Notes: generated from the letters alone by a model not told the origin. A stretch of 11,094 nt of DNA from B73-G16 sp964448445 (GCA_964448445.1 CAYVAU010000053.1:1-11094); one strand, 5' to 3'. Counted from the first letter of the stretch, positions 1 through 6,634 are shown. Made by a program: numbers and translations.

Positions 1-8
1 GCATAAGG

Positions 9-554
9 ATGCTTGGGGAGTGGAAAGTACTTTGGGTCAGGGAGGGGTTTTCCTCGCCCCTTTTCAGGGTAAAGGTGAAGGGGGCCCTTTCTCCGAGGAC
101 CGGCAAGTCCGCGGAGTTCTTCACCATCGAGACGAGGGACTGGGTGGGGATAATTCCCCTGCTGGAAGGTGATGTGCTCATGGTGAGGCAGTTCAGGCAT
201 GGGAGCGGGGAGTTCACCCTCGAGATTCCCGGAGGGCTGGTGGATGAGGAGAGGCCTGAGGAGGCGGCAAGGCGCGAGTTGAGGGAGGAAACGGGTTTTG
301 AGGCCGAGTCGGTGGAACTTCTGGGGGTTCTGAGGCCCCAGCCCGCCATCTTCAACAACCGCTTTTACGTATTTTTGGCCACGGGGCTGAAGGAAGTCGG
401 TGAGCCGACCCTCGAGGACGGGGAGGACCTGGAGGTGATCCGGTTGCCCCTCAAGGAGGTCTTAAAGGAGATGGCGGAAGGCCGTATCGATCATGCCCTT
501 GTCCTTGCGGCCTTTAAGTTGTTCGAGTTGCGACATCCGGAACTTTTGGGGTAA
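9..554 (+). CDS. Nudix hydrolase, ADP-ribose pyrophosphatase-like
   Basis: A 181-residue protein with a complete Nudix box (G-x5-E-x7-REUxEExGU), beginning with the GGLVDEE segment at about residue 75 and ending in REETGF at about residue 97. The box binds the metal and drives hydrolysis of a nucleoside diphosphate linked to another group. The N-terminal stretch before the box and the overall length resemble the ADP-ribose/ADP-sugar pyrophosphatase branch (NudF/YqkG type), so ADP-ribose is the likely but unproven substrate. No signal peptide is visible, so it should be cytosolic. The ATG at 9 gives the usual family length, but no stop precedes it in frame within the window and the AAGG just before it sits too close to be a good ribosome binding site, so a start beyond the left edge cannot be excluded. 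The next gene starts 37 nt downstream on the same strand. Confidence 0.85.
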   Translation: MLGEWKVLWVREGFSSPLFRVKVKGALSPRTGKSAEFFTIETRDWVGIIPLLEGDVLMVRQFRHGSGEFTLEIPGGLVDEERPEEAARRELREETGFEAESVELLGVLRPQPAIFNNRFYVFLATGLKEVGEPTLEDGEDLEVIRLPLKEVLKEMAEGRIDHALVLAAFKLFELRHPELLG

Positions 555-591
555 GAATATAGACCTTTCCAGGAGGCGGAAAGGGGGACAT

Positions 592-1461
592 ATGGAGAAG
601 AAGGGAAAGGTCGTCATTGTTGGGGCTAAGGGTTTGGTGGGCAGTGCCCTCGCTGAGGCCTTCTCCGGCCTTTACGAGGTGATAGCCCTCGACAGGGAGG
701 AATTGGACATAACGACTTATAACGCGGTCAAGAGGACGATAAAGGAGATGTCCCCCCAGGTGGTCATAGATGCCGCCGGCTACAGCGATGTGGATTCCTG
801 TGAGAGGAGGAGCCAGCTGGCCTTTGCGATCAACGCGGAGGGGGCCAAGAACGTCGCCAAGGCGGCCAGTCTGGTGAAGGCGAAGGTGGTCTACATCAGC
901 AGCGATTATGTCTTTGACGGCAAAAAGGGCTCTCCTTATACCGAGGAGGACCAGCCCAATCCCCTTAACATTTACGGGGAGAGCAAGCTCCTCGGGGAGA
1001 AGTACGTTCAGGATCACTCCGATGATTACCTCATAGTGAGGACCCAGTGGCTCTTCGGTCCTCACGGCCGTAACTTCGTCGATACGATCCTCACCCTCGC
1101 GGATGAAGGGCACGAGAGTATAGAGGTCGTGGAGGACCTCGTGGGTGCTCCCACCTATACGGTCGACCTGGCCCACGCGGTGAGGCGACTCCTGGAGAGG
1201 GACGCCTGGGGGATCTATCACGTTTCCAACAGCGGCCAGTGTTCTTGGTTCGAGTTCGCCAAGGAAATCCTGAGGCAGGCGGGCAAAAACGACGTGCGGC
1301 TTGTGCCCATATCCTCGGCAGATCTCACCCGTCCGGCCAGAAGGCCCGTCTTCTCCGTCCTGTCGAAGGAGAAGTTGCAGAGGGAGACGGGCATGAGGAT
1401 GCGTCCTTGGCAGGAGGCCCTTTCCGATTACCTCAAGAGGAGGGGCCAGGGGCAATCGTGA
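592..1461 (+). CDS. rfbD: dTDP-4-dehydrorhamnose reductase-like short-chain dehydrogenase (RmlD/RfbD family)
   Basis: A 289-residue extended short-chain dehydrogenase. The dinucleotide-binding motif GAKGLVG (G11, G14, G17) opens the Rossmann fold. SSDYVFDG (103-110) and the catalytic pair Y128/K132 in YGESK follow, and the C-terminal RPARRP..S.L motif (247-257) is typical of RmlD. The family reduces dTDP-4-keto-L-rhamnose to dTDP-L-rhamnose, the last step in making rhamnose for surface polysaccharides. The ATG at 592 is chosen over an in-frame start at 493 because the Rossmann motif should lie near the N terminus and the longer form would overlap the Nudix gene; AGGAGG (571-576) and a closer GGGGGA precede it. 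The other rml genes are not in view, so the exact sugar is unconfirmed; a related nucleotide-sugar reductase is the alternative. Its TGA overlaps the lpxH start (GTGA). Confidence 0.8.
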   Translation: MEKKGKVVIVGAKGLVGSALAEAFSGLYEVIALDREELDITTYNAVKRTIKEMSPQVVIDAAGYSDVDSCERRSQLAFAINAEGAKNVAKAASLVKAKVVYISSDYVFDGKKGSPYTEEDQPNPLNIYGESKLLGEKYVQDHSDDYLIVRTQWLFGPHGRNFVDTILTLADEGHESIEVVEDLVGAPTYTVDLAHAVRRLLERDAWGIYHVSNSGQCSWFEFAKEILRQAGKNDVRLVPISSADLTRPARRPVFSVLSKEKLQRETGMRMRPWQEALSDYLKRRGQGQS

Positions 1462-2174
1462 ACGGCTGGATCTTCCTGGGGGATGCCCACCTCAATCCCT
1501 ATCGCAAAGATTTCACATGGGATGCCTTCAGGAAACTGACGTCAGATCCCCCTGAGGGGCTGGTCCTGATGGGGGATTTCTTCGATTTCTGGTTTGGGTT
1601 CTCGGACAACTCCCACCTGGAGTCCCTCTACGGGGATATAAGGGAGGCCTTTGAAAGGCTTGGGGAGAGGGGTACCAGGGTGATCTTCCTTGAGGGCAAT
1701 CATGACTTTTGCCTTTCCGGGGAGATCTTCGGCATAAGGGTGGAGAACCACAGGTGGGAGGCTTCCCTTAAGCTCGATGGCTTAAGGCTTTATCTCTGTC
1801 ACGGGGACAGGGCCTCGGGTTTCCCCCACAACCTCCCCTCCATCCTCCTGAAGAACCGAGCCCTTTGTTCCCTCATAACCCTTTTGGGCCCGAGGGTCGT
1901 CACCCCCCTGGCCTTCCTCTGGGCGGCCCGTTCCCGCAGGTGTCCTTCTGACGGGAGGCTCAAGGAACGCTTGAGGGCCTTTGCCCTCCGGAAGCTGAGG
2001 GAGGGGGTGGATGTGGTCATCATGGCCCATACCCATGATCCCGAGACCGTACAGTGGGAACTTCAGGGGCGCAAGGGCCTTTATTTCAACGTGGGAAGCT
2101 TCAGAAGGGGGGACTATCTGCTATTTTCCCAGGGGAGGTTCACCCTTAAGAAATTCGAAGATGGCCTTCCATAG
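1458..2174 (+). CDS. lpxH: UDP-2,3-diacylglucosamine diphosphatase (LpxH-type metallophosphoesterase)
   Basis: A 238-residue calcineurin-like metallophosphoesterase, close to the 240 residues of E. coli LpxH. All metal-site blocks are present in order: GDAHL (D9, H11), GDFFDFW (D40, D43), GNHDF (N81, H82), CHGD (H115) and AHTHDP (H191, H193), followed by NVGSF. LpxH cleaves UDP-2,3-diacylglucosamine to lipid X and UMP at the inner membrane in lipid A synthesis, and the neighbouring sugar reductase also fits envelope work. The GTG at 1458 is chosen because it lies in the GTGA overlap with the rfbD stop and puts the first metal motif at residue 9; a longer form from 1239 would sit on rfbD coding sequence. 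The nucleotidase block reads GNHDF where E. coli LpxH has GNRDF. Another sugar-nucleotide phosphoesterase is possible but less likely. The last 54 nt overlap the 3' end of engB on the opposite strand. Confidence 0.8.
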   Translation: MNGWIFLGDAHLNPYRKDFTWDAFRKLTSDPPEGLVLMGDFFDFWFGFSDNSHLESLYGDIREAFERLGERGTRVIFLEGNHDFCLSGEIFGIRVENHRWEASLKLDGLRLYLCHGDRASGFPHNLPSILLKNRALCSLITLLGPRVVTPLAFLWAARSRRCPSDGRLKERLRAFALRKLREGVDVVIMAHTHDPETVQWELQGRKGLYFNVGSFRRGDYLLFSQGRFTLKKFEDGLP

Positions 2175-2711
2175 GCGGTCCTTTCCCTGTCCGGTCCGTG
2201 CCGAAAAGATCACCGGGTGGTGGAGACCGATCCTTTCGGTTTCCTTAAGGGCCCGGTTCAGCTCCCTTTGGGATGCCTTATCGGCCTTGGTCAGAACCGG
2301 GATGGCCTTAAGCCCGAGTTGCTGGAGCCAGTCGAACATCTGCCGATCCAGCTCCGTAGGACCAAGCCTTGAGTCCATTAAGACCACGACCGCCCTGAGG
2401 TTATGCCTCCGGCGGAAGTATTCCTCTACCCCCCTGGCCCATTCCCTGCGCATCTTCAGGGGGACGCTTGCATACCCGTAACCCGGTAGGTCCACAAAAT
2501 AATACCTGTCCTCCACCAGGTAGAAGTTGATGGTGCGCGTGCGTCCGGGGGTGGAGCTTGTGCGCGCAAGCCCCCTTGTCCCCCACAGGGTGTTCAGGAG
2601 CGAGGACTTCCCCACATTGGACCTGCCCGCAAAGGCCACCTCCGGCAAGGGTCTGTCAGGATACTGTTCGGGCTTGAGGGCGCTGCAGATGAACCTGACC
2701 TTGATCCCCAT
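2121..2711 (-). CDS. engB: Ribosome biogenesis GTP-binding protein EngB/YsxC/YihA
   Basis: A 196-residue single-domain GTPase of normal family length. The G motifs are clear: G1 GRSNVGKSS (29-37), G2 around PGRT (55-58), G3 DLPGYG (74-79), G4 TKAD (141-144) and G5 SA (170-171). GRSNVGKSS and DLPGYGYA are diagnostic of EngB, an often essential factor in late assembly of the 50S ribosomal subunit. It is the last gene of the minus-strand cluster, starting 14 nt after the stop of the small exported protein. No strong Shine-Dalgarno sequence precedes the ATG at 2711, so it may depend on translation arriving from upstream. Its 3' end runs 54 nt into the convergent lpxH gene and leaves no separate terminator. 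Confidence 0.95.
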   Translation of the reverse strand: MGIKVRFICSALKPEQYPDRPLPEVAFAGRSNVGKSSLLNTLWGTRGLARTSSTPGRTRTINFYLVEDRYYFVDLPGYGYASVPLKMRREWARGVEEYFRRRHNLRAVVVLMDSRLGPTELDRQMFDWLQQLGLKAIPVLTKADKASQRELNRALKETERIGLHHPVIFSARTGQGKDRLWKAIFEFLKGEPPLGK

Positions 2712-2725
2712 GGTTGAGGGAAGCC

Positions 2726-3100
2726 CTACTTTGGCCTCTTCCTGTGAGGGGGATAGATCTTCAGTACCTCGTGGTGGAAGAGATAGGGCCTATCGATCTC
2801 CATCTCCAGGATCACGAAATCGCCCTCGAGCTCTATCCCCGGGGGGAGGGAAGGGGAGGAGTGCCATCTGCCCATATGGAAGAAGAAATAGAGACCCCGG
2901 TCGATATCGAAATACACCTGGACCGAAGGATAATAGCGGTAGCGGAACCTCCTCCTGTGACCGTGAGCGGGGGCCCATGGGGGAGGTCCTGCCGAGATCC
3001 TGGGGGGAGGACTCGCCTTGACCCTATGGGCCTTCACCGAACAGCAAGTCCCTGCGAAGACCAAGAGGACGCACAGGGTTGCTGTCACCCCCCTTTTCAT
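2726..3100 (-). CDS. Small exported protein of unknown function
   Basis: A 124-residue protein I cannot assign a function. Residues 1-24 look like a Sec signal peptide: MKRG, a hydrophobic stretch to about residue 17, then a likely cut after SVKA. Cysteines 10, 19 and 20 do not form a proper lipobox, so a lipoprotein is unlikely. The mature part opens with a Pro-rich PPPWAPAHGHR (39-49), then a block rich in aromatic residues (YRYYPS 54-59, VYFD 62-65, RGLYFF 68-73), an acidic strand and a basic tail. From memory this resembles small periplasmic hypothetical proteins of Desulfobacterota; that is not verified. The start is well supported: ATGA overlap with the bpsA stop and AGGAGGGAGG immediately upstream. 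It probably acts in the periplasm and is translated together with BpsA. Confidence 0.7.
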   Translation of the reverse strand: MKRGVTATLCVLLVFAGTCCSVKAHRVKASPPPRISAGPPPWAPAHGHRRRFRYRYYPSVQVYFDIDRGLYFFFHMGRWHSSPSLPPGIELEGDFVILEMEIDRPYLFHHEVLKIYPPHRKRPK

Positions 3101-4128
3101 CCTCCCTCCTCGAGCAGATAAGGTGGCTTCGGTGTGGCCCAGGCCTCATCATCCAAGTAAAGTTCCTTGGGACCACTGGGGGCCTCAAAAGGCGGAAGGT
3201 GCGGATCTTCGACAGCTTCAAAGCGTATAAAGGAAGATTTGTACCAGTCGGTATCGGGCATGTTGAGGGGTATCCATTTCATGAGCTCGTAGGTCTTGTA
3301 AAACTCCTCCCACATGTTCTCCCTTTCCGGATAGGTGGAGAAGTCCCTGAGGATATCGGTTATGACGAATCCGGCTTCGATCAAAAACCTCTCGAACTCC
3401 CTCCATTTTCTGAGAGAGGCCTCCCTGTGGGTCAGGCCGATGTAGCCGGCCGATCCCCTGCCCTTCAACGCCTCTATACAGCGACCGACAAAGAGCTTGA
3501 GGCCTTTGTGGGTCTCCACGGGATCGGTCACGAACACATCGTAGCTGCCCTTCTCCTCAGTGGGTAGTTCCTCCAGGGCGTTGTATTCCTTGACCACGAT
3601 GTTGGATATCCCCTGGCTTTGGCAGAATTCCCGTATGAACCCGACGATCCTGCTGTCGATCTCCACCACCGTGACCCTCTTGGCCATGCCGGTCAGGCCA
3701 ATGGCTATGCTCAAGAGGTCATCGTCTCCGAGGATGAAGATCTCCTGATCCTCCAGATCTCCCCGTTCGTACATGAAGGCAACCCTTGCCACCGTGTCCT
3801 CAGGGCGCACAAACCCCTGGTCGTAATCGCTCTTGGGAAGGGGGCGATTTTCGGCCAGTCTCCTGAAACGCCCAAGTACCTCCCCGAAGAATCCCTTCAG
3901 TTCCACACCGATTCCGCACCTCGAGCATAAAACGGCCTCCTTCTGCCGGAAGGGGATGTCCTTCAACAGGTGAAACCTGTAATCCCTGTACTCGATGATC
4001 CCCTCCTTCATGAGGGCTTCAAGGGTCTGGATGAATTCGACTATGTGGGCGTCCTGGTAATTGATCAGCTCCCAGAAGGTCATAGGCCCTTTCTTCAGTG
4101 CCCGTAAGACCTGGTTGCGGATCCTCAC
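3097..4128 (-). CDS. bpsA: Branched-chain polyamine synthase BpsA, N4-bis(aminopropyl)spermidine synthase
   Basis: A 343-residue protein matching the BpsA family (formerly DUF43). Residues 1-65 look like a winged-helix domain, followed by a CSRC pair (68-71). The catalytic Rossmann-like domain has GDDDLLS (134-140), EID at the end of the second strand (156-158), DPVET (202-206) where the family usually has a DPPET-like motif, and GLTHREAS (231-238). The family transfers aminopropyl groups from decarboxylated S-adenosylmethionine to a secondary amine of spermidine, making quaternary branched polyamines that stabilise nucleic acids at high temperature. It is known from Thermococcus and some thermophilic bacteria. 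The start is a GTG with the SD sequence AAGGAGGTGA and 7 nt between GGAGG and the start. It lies 49 nt after a TIKI-like gene and overlaps the next gene by ATGA. No decarboxylase or spermidine synthase gene is in view. Confidence 0.88.
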   Translation of the reverse strand: MRIRNQVLRALKKGPMTFWELINYQDAHIVEFIQTLEALMKEGIIEYRDYRFHLLKDIPFRQKEAVLCSRCGIGVELKGFFGEVLGRFRRLAENRPLPKSDYDQGFVRPEDTVARVAFMYERGDLEDQEIFILGDDDLLSIAIGLTGMAKRVTVVEIDSRIVGFIREFCQSQGISNIVVKEYNALEELPTEEKGSYDVFVTDPVETHKGLKLFVGRCIEALKGRGSAGYIGLTHREASLRKWREFERFLIEAGFVITDILRDFSTYPERENMWEEFYKTYELMKWIPLNMPDTDWYKSSFIRFEAVEDPHLPPFEAPSGPKELYLDDEAWATPKPPYLLEEGG

Positions 4129-4132
4129 GGTC

Positions 4133-4142
4133 TCACCTCCTT
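4133..4142 (-). promoter_or_regulatory. Strong ribosome binding site deciding the GTG start of bpsA
   Basis: On the minus strand AAGGAGGTGA is a near-perfect match to the anti-Shine-Dalgarno end of 16S rRNA, with 7 nt between GGAGG and the GTG at 4128. It fixes the bpsA start and predicts strong initiation compared with the coupled genes around it. Confidence 0.85.
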
Positions 4143-4177
4143 TGCCCGAACCTTATACTATGTCCCTTCGGGGGATT

Positions 4178-4780
4178 TCAAGGAGAAGGATCCCGCGGAT
4201 CGAGGAGCAGGCGCCGTGGAGCGAGGTCCCTAAGGAACCAAAAGAGGGTATAAGGGGCATCGATCATATGCATCCATCCGCCTATATGAAGGAGCCTTTT
4301 TCTCGGGTGGCGGAGAAGCAGCTTGCGGATCCTGAAGGCCAGGGCCCTTTCCCTCTTGGGGAGGAGCCCCTTTGCGAAAAGGCGCCCCAAGGAAGGATCC
4401 TCCCAACACCTCCTGGCCAGGCTCAGGTGGCCTCCCCATGAAGGGTCATCCTTAAAGGAGGAGTGGGTCCCCTTGAGCAGTCTTCCTGATTCGCGCAGAA
4501 GCCTTTTGGAGACGGTGCAGAGATCGATGGGCAAAACCGGCACGCCGTTTTTCGACCCGTAGTCCTTTGCCGCCCGAAATTCGTAGGGGATCTCCAGGAA
4601 GCGGGCGACAGATCCCGGGACCTTCTCCAGGAGCTCCTTCCTCTTTAGGCGGAAGGAGAGGGCATAAGGGCTCACCTCCACGGTTATAAGCCGGGGGGCT
4701 TCCCTCCGGAGGAGTTCCAAAAGGGGATGGTATCCCTCCGGATCCCTGTGGACGGTTCCCACCAGGATCAATTCCCCCAT
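4178..4780 (-). CDS. TIKI/TraB/ChaN-superfamily-like protein, function unknown
   Basis: A 200-residue protein with no signal peptide or membrane segment. Two GX2H motifs, GTVH (8-11) near the N terminus and GWMH (168-171) near the C terminus, together with a glutamate after a hydrophobic strand (E35 in TVEVSP), match the pattern shared by the TIKI/TraB/GumN/EreA/ChaN superfamily of putative metal-dependent hydrolases. PVLPIDLCTVSKR (81-93) recalls the TraB segment 'pvvLiDRdi.tTlkR'. Arg and Lys are frequent between the motifs. The role and substrate are unknown. The ATG forms a TGATG overlap with the icd stop, so its translation probably depends on icd; only a weak AAAGG lies upstream. It ends 49 nt before the bpsA start. 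Membership in the superfamily is my reading of motifs; that it is a real gene is much more certain. Confidence 0.6.
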   Translation of the reverse strand: MGELILVGTVHRDPEGYHPLLELLRREAPRLITVEVSPYALSFRLKRKELLEKVPGSVARFLEIPYEFRAAKDYGSKNGVPVLPIDLCTVSKRLLRESGRLLKGTHSSFKDDPSWGGHLSLARRCWEDPSLGRLFAKGLLPKRERALAFRIRKLLLRHPRKRLLHIGGWMHMIDAPYTLFWFLRDLAPRRLLLDPRDPSP

Positions 4781-5934
4781 CAGAGCCTTTCGGCCACGGC
4801 CTCGGCGAACTTCGAGGTCCCCACTTGAATGGCCCCCTCCATCTGGCGGGCCAGATCATAGGTCACTATCCTCTCCTGGATGGTCCTTTGGATGGCCTCG
4901 CGGATCATCCGCGCTACTTCGTTCCAGCCCACGTGTTCGAACATCATGGCCCCCGAGAGGATCAGGGAGGTCGGGTTGGCCATGTCACGCCCCGCATATT
5001 TGGGAGCGGTCCCGTGGGTGGCCTCAAAGACCGCCACCTCATCCCCCATGTTGGCCCCCGGGGCCATGCCCAGTCCCCCCACCATGGCGGCCAGGGCATC
5101 GGAGAGGTAATCGCCATTTAGGTTGGGAGTGGCCAGGATGTCGTACTCCTCTGGGCGAAGTAGCGCCTGCTGGAACATGGCATCGGCCAACCTGTCCTTT
5201 ATGACGATCTTTCCCTCGGGAGGTTCCCCCTCGAATTCCCCTTCAAAGACTACCCTTTGGCCGAATTCCTCCCTGGCGACCTCATAACCCCATGCCCTGA
5301 AGGCCCCTTCGGTGAACTTCATGATGTTCCCCTTGTGGACCAGGGTGACGCTCCTTCTGCCCCTTTTTATGGCCCAATTTATGGCCATCCGCACCAGGCG
5401 TTTGGACCCGTAAGGGGTCATCACCTTGAGACCAACGCCCGCCTGCGGATCGACCCTCTGCCCCATTTCCTCAAGCAGCTTCAGGATCCTCTGAGCTTCG
5501 GGGCTTCCCGAGGGCCATTCAATCCCAGCATAAACGTCCTCGGTGTTCTCCCTGAAGACCACCATGTCCACCCTCTCAGGATGCCTCAAGGGGCTTGGAA
5601 CCCCCGGGATGTATTGGATGGGCCTGATACAGGCATAAAGGTCGAGGCTCTGCCTTATGGCCACATTGAGGCTCCTTATCCCCCCTCCTATCGGCGTCCC
5701 AAGGGGGCCCTTTATTCCGACCTTATGTTGCCTGAAAGCATCCAGGGTCTCGCGGGGGAGCCAGGACCCCGTTTCCCTATAGGCCTTCTCCCCGGCAAGG
5801 ACCTCAAGCCACCTCACCCGCCTCTGCCCTCCATAGGCCTTCTCCACAGCTCTGTCGAAGACATAGCGTGCCGCCCGCCATATCTCGGGTCCGGTTCCAT
5901 CGCCCTCGATGAAGGGAATCACCAACTCCTCCAT
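4780..5934 (-). CDS. icd: Isocitrate dehydrogenase, NADP-dependent type
   Basis: A 384-residue protein aligning throughout with E. coli-type isocitrate dehydrogenase: IPFIEGDGTGPEI near the N terminus, KGPLGTPIGGGIRSLNVAIRQ with the substrate-binding serine, FRENTEDVYAGIEW, the KGNIMKFTEGAF block, NLNGDYLSDALAA and FEATHGTAPKYAG. It oxidises isocitrate to 2-oxoglutarate and CO2 in the TCA cycle. The coenzyme pocket keeps the Lys-Tyr pair (PKYAG) and the later Tyr and Arg (TYDLAR) that contact the 2'-phosphate of NADP in E. coli, so NADP is the likely coenzyme; the Val that follows in E. coli is Ala here. At 384 residues it is somewhat shorter than the 416-residue E. coli enzyme, with a short N terminus and trimmed loops. 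The ATG at 5934 follows GGAAAGGGAG. It is the first gene of the minus-strand cluster and diverges from the M50 gene 55 nt away. Confidence 0.93.
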   Translation of the reverse strand: MEELVIPFIEGDGTGPEIWRAARYVFDRAVEKAYGGQRRVRWLEVLAGEKAYRETGSWLPRETLDAFRQHKVGIKGPLGTPIGGGIRSLNVAIRQSLDLYACIRPIQYIPGVPSPLRHPERVDMVVFRENTEDVYAGIEWPSGSPEAQRILKLLEEMGQRVDPQAGVGLKVMTPYGSKRLVRMAINWAIKRGRRSVTLVHKGNIMKFTEGAFRAWGYEVAREEFGQRVVFEGEFEGEPPEGKIVIKDRLADAMFQQALLRPEEYDILATPNLNGDYLSDALAAMVGGLGMAPGANMGDEVAVFEATHGTAPKYAGRDMANPTSLILSGAMMFEHVGWNEVARMIREAIQRTIQERIVTYDLARQMEGAIQVGTSKFAEAVAERL

Positions 5935-5953
5935 CTCCCTTTCCTGCGGTTGT

Positions 5954-5980
5954 TTGACTCAAAGGGATGGCTTTGATAAT
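5954..5980 (+). promoter_or_regulatory. Sigma70-like promoter for the M50-trpS-scpA-sppA cluster
   Basis: TTGACT at 5954-5959 (5 of 6 to consensus) and GATAAT at 5975-5980 (5 of 6), separated by 15 nt, slightly short of the ideal. Transcription would begin near 5987, only a few nt before the ATG at 5990. It lies in the 55-nt divergent gap with icd. I see no comparably good icd promoter in the gap. Confidence 0.6.
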
Positions 5981-5989
5981 TTTGCCTCA

Positions 5990-6622
5990 ATGTATTCCAC
6001 CTTACAACAGATCGTACTGATGGTTGTGCCTGTGCTGGGGGCGGTGACCGTGCACGAGTTTGCCCACGGATGGGTGGCGGACCGTCTGGGCGATCCCACC
6101 CCCAGGTTCTCCGGGCGGTTGACCCTCAATCCATTGAAGCACCTCGATCCGATAGGGACTCTCGTTTTCTTCCTCACCAGGACCATAGGATGGGCCAGGC
6201 CCGTCCCCATAAATCCCTTCAACTTCCGCGATCCTCGAAGGGGGATGACCCTTGTGGCGCTGGCCGGCCCCGCCTCCAACGTCCTCCTGGCTGCCCTCTG
6301 TGCCCTGGCCTATCGGGTCCTGATTTCCTTCTGTCCCCCTGGAGGCCTTGCGGGGTTGTTTTTGCCCCTGGGGTTCATGTTGAGGATCGGAGTCGTGGTA
6401 AACATAGGGCTTGCCCTTTTCAACCTCATCCCCGTTCCGCCCCTTGACGGGAGCCGGATCCTCATGGGGATCCTGCCCAGGCGGAAGGCCCTTGCCTTTG
6501 CTAGGATCGAGCCCTATGGTTTTTTGATCCTGCTGGCGCTGATTTTTGGGGGGGTGGTGAGGCTCCTGCTCTATCCGGCCATAAAGGCCGGTGTAAACCT
6601 CCTCCTTGGTCATCCCTTGTAG
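5990..6622 (+). CDS. Site-2 protease-type M50 membrane metallopeptidase (YwhC-like)
   Basis: A 210-residue integral membrane protein. HEFAHG (H22, E23, H26) in the first hydrophobic segment is the zinc-binding HExxH motif. NPLKHLDPIGT (48-58) and ALAGPASN (90-97) follow, and PPLDGSR (150-156) supplies the third zinc ligand, D153. This is the signature of the compact M50 branch without a PDZ domain, seen in many bacteria beside trpS and scpA; its physiological substrate is not known. Hydrophobic segments around 5-25, 88-112, 125-148 and 175-198 fit an inner-membrane protease. The ATG at 5990 is chosen by family length and a promoter ending 9 nt earlier; an in-frame start at 5909 would lie inside icd. 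No Shine-Dalgarno sequence precedes the ATG, which fits leaderless translation. trpS begins 12 nt after its stop. Confidence 0.9.
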   Translation: MYSTLQQIVLMVVPVLGAVTVHEFAHGWVADRLGDPTPRFSGRLTLNPLKHLDPIGTLVFFLTRTIGWARPVPINPFNFRDPRRGMTLVALAGPASNVLLAALCALAYRVLISFCPPGGLAGLFLPLGFMLRIGVVVNIGLALFNLIPVPPLDGSRILMGILPRRKALAFARIEPYGFLILLALIFGGVVRLLLYPAIKAGVNLLLGHPL

Positions 6623-6627
6623 GAGGT
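6621..6627 (+). promoter_or_regulatory. Ribosome binding site of trpS overlapping the M50 stop codon
   Basis: AGGAGGT begins inside the TAG that ends the M50 gene and lies 7 nt before the trpS ATG. It fixes the trpS start and allows fresh initiation there. Confidence 0.8.
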
Positions 6628-6634
6628 CTCGGGC

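Noticed and set aside
514..1455. A 313-codon open frame antisense to rfbD.
   Set aside because: It mirrors rfbD almost exactly, has no recognisable domain or start signal, and its composition follows from the codon bias of the real gene.
1239..1457. N-terminal extension of LpxH beginning inside rfbD.
   Set aside because: It is out-of-frame rfbD sequence; the GTG at 1458 gives the normal LpxH length and a coupled overlap.
4145..4172. Inverted repeat CCCGAA/TTCGGG with a 16-nt loop, and a small TCCC-TTCG-GGGG hairpin, between the TIKI-like gene and bpsA.
   Set aside because: The stems are short and there is no T run, so neither supports a terminator or riboswitch.
5257..5976. Plus-strand frame of 239 codons opposite icd.
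   Set aside because: It is a shadow of the icd codons; no family features and no ribosome binding site.
5909..5989. N-terminal extension of the M50 protease from an ATG at 5909.
   Set aside because: It would overlap icd coding sequence and the promoter, and the extra residues are not typical of the family.
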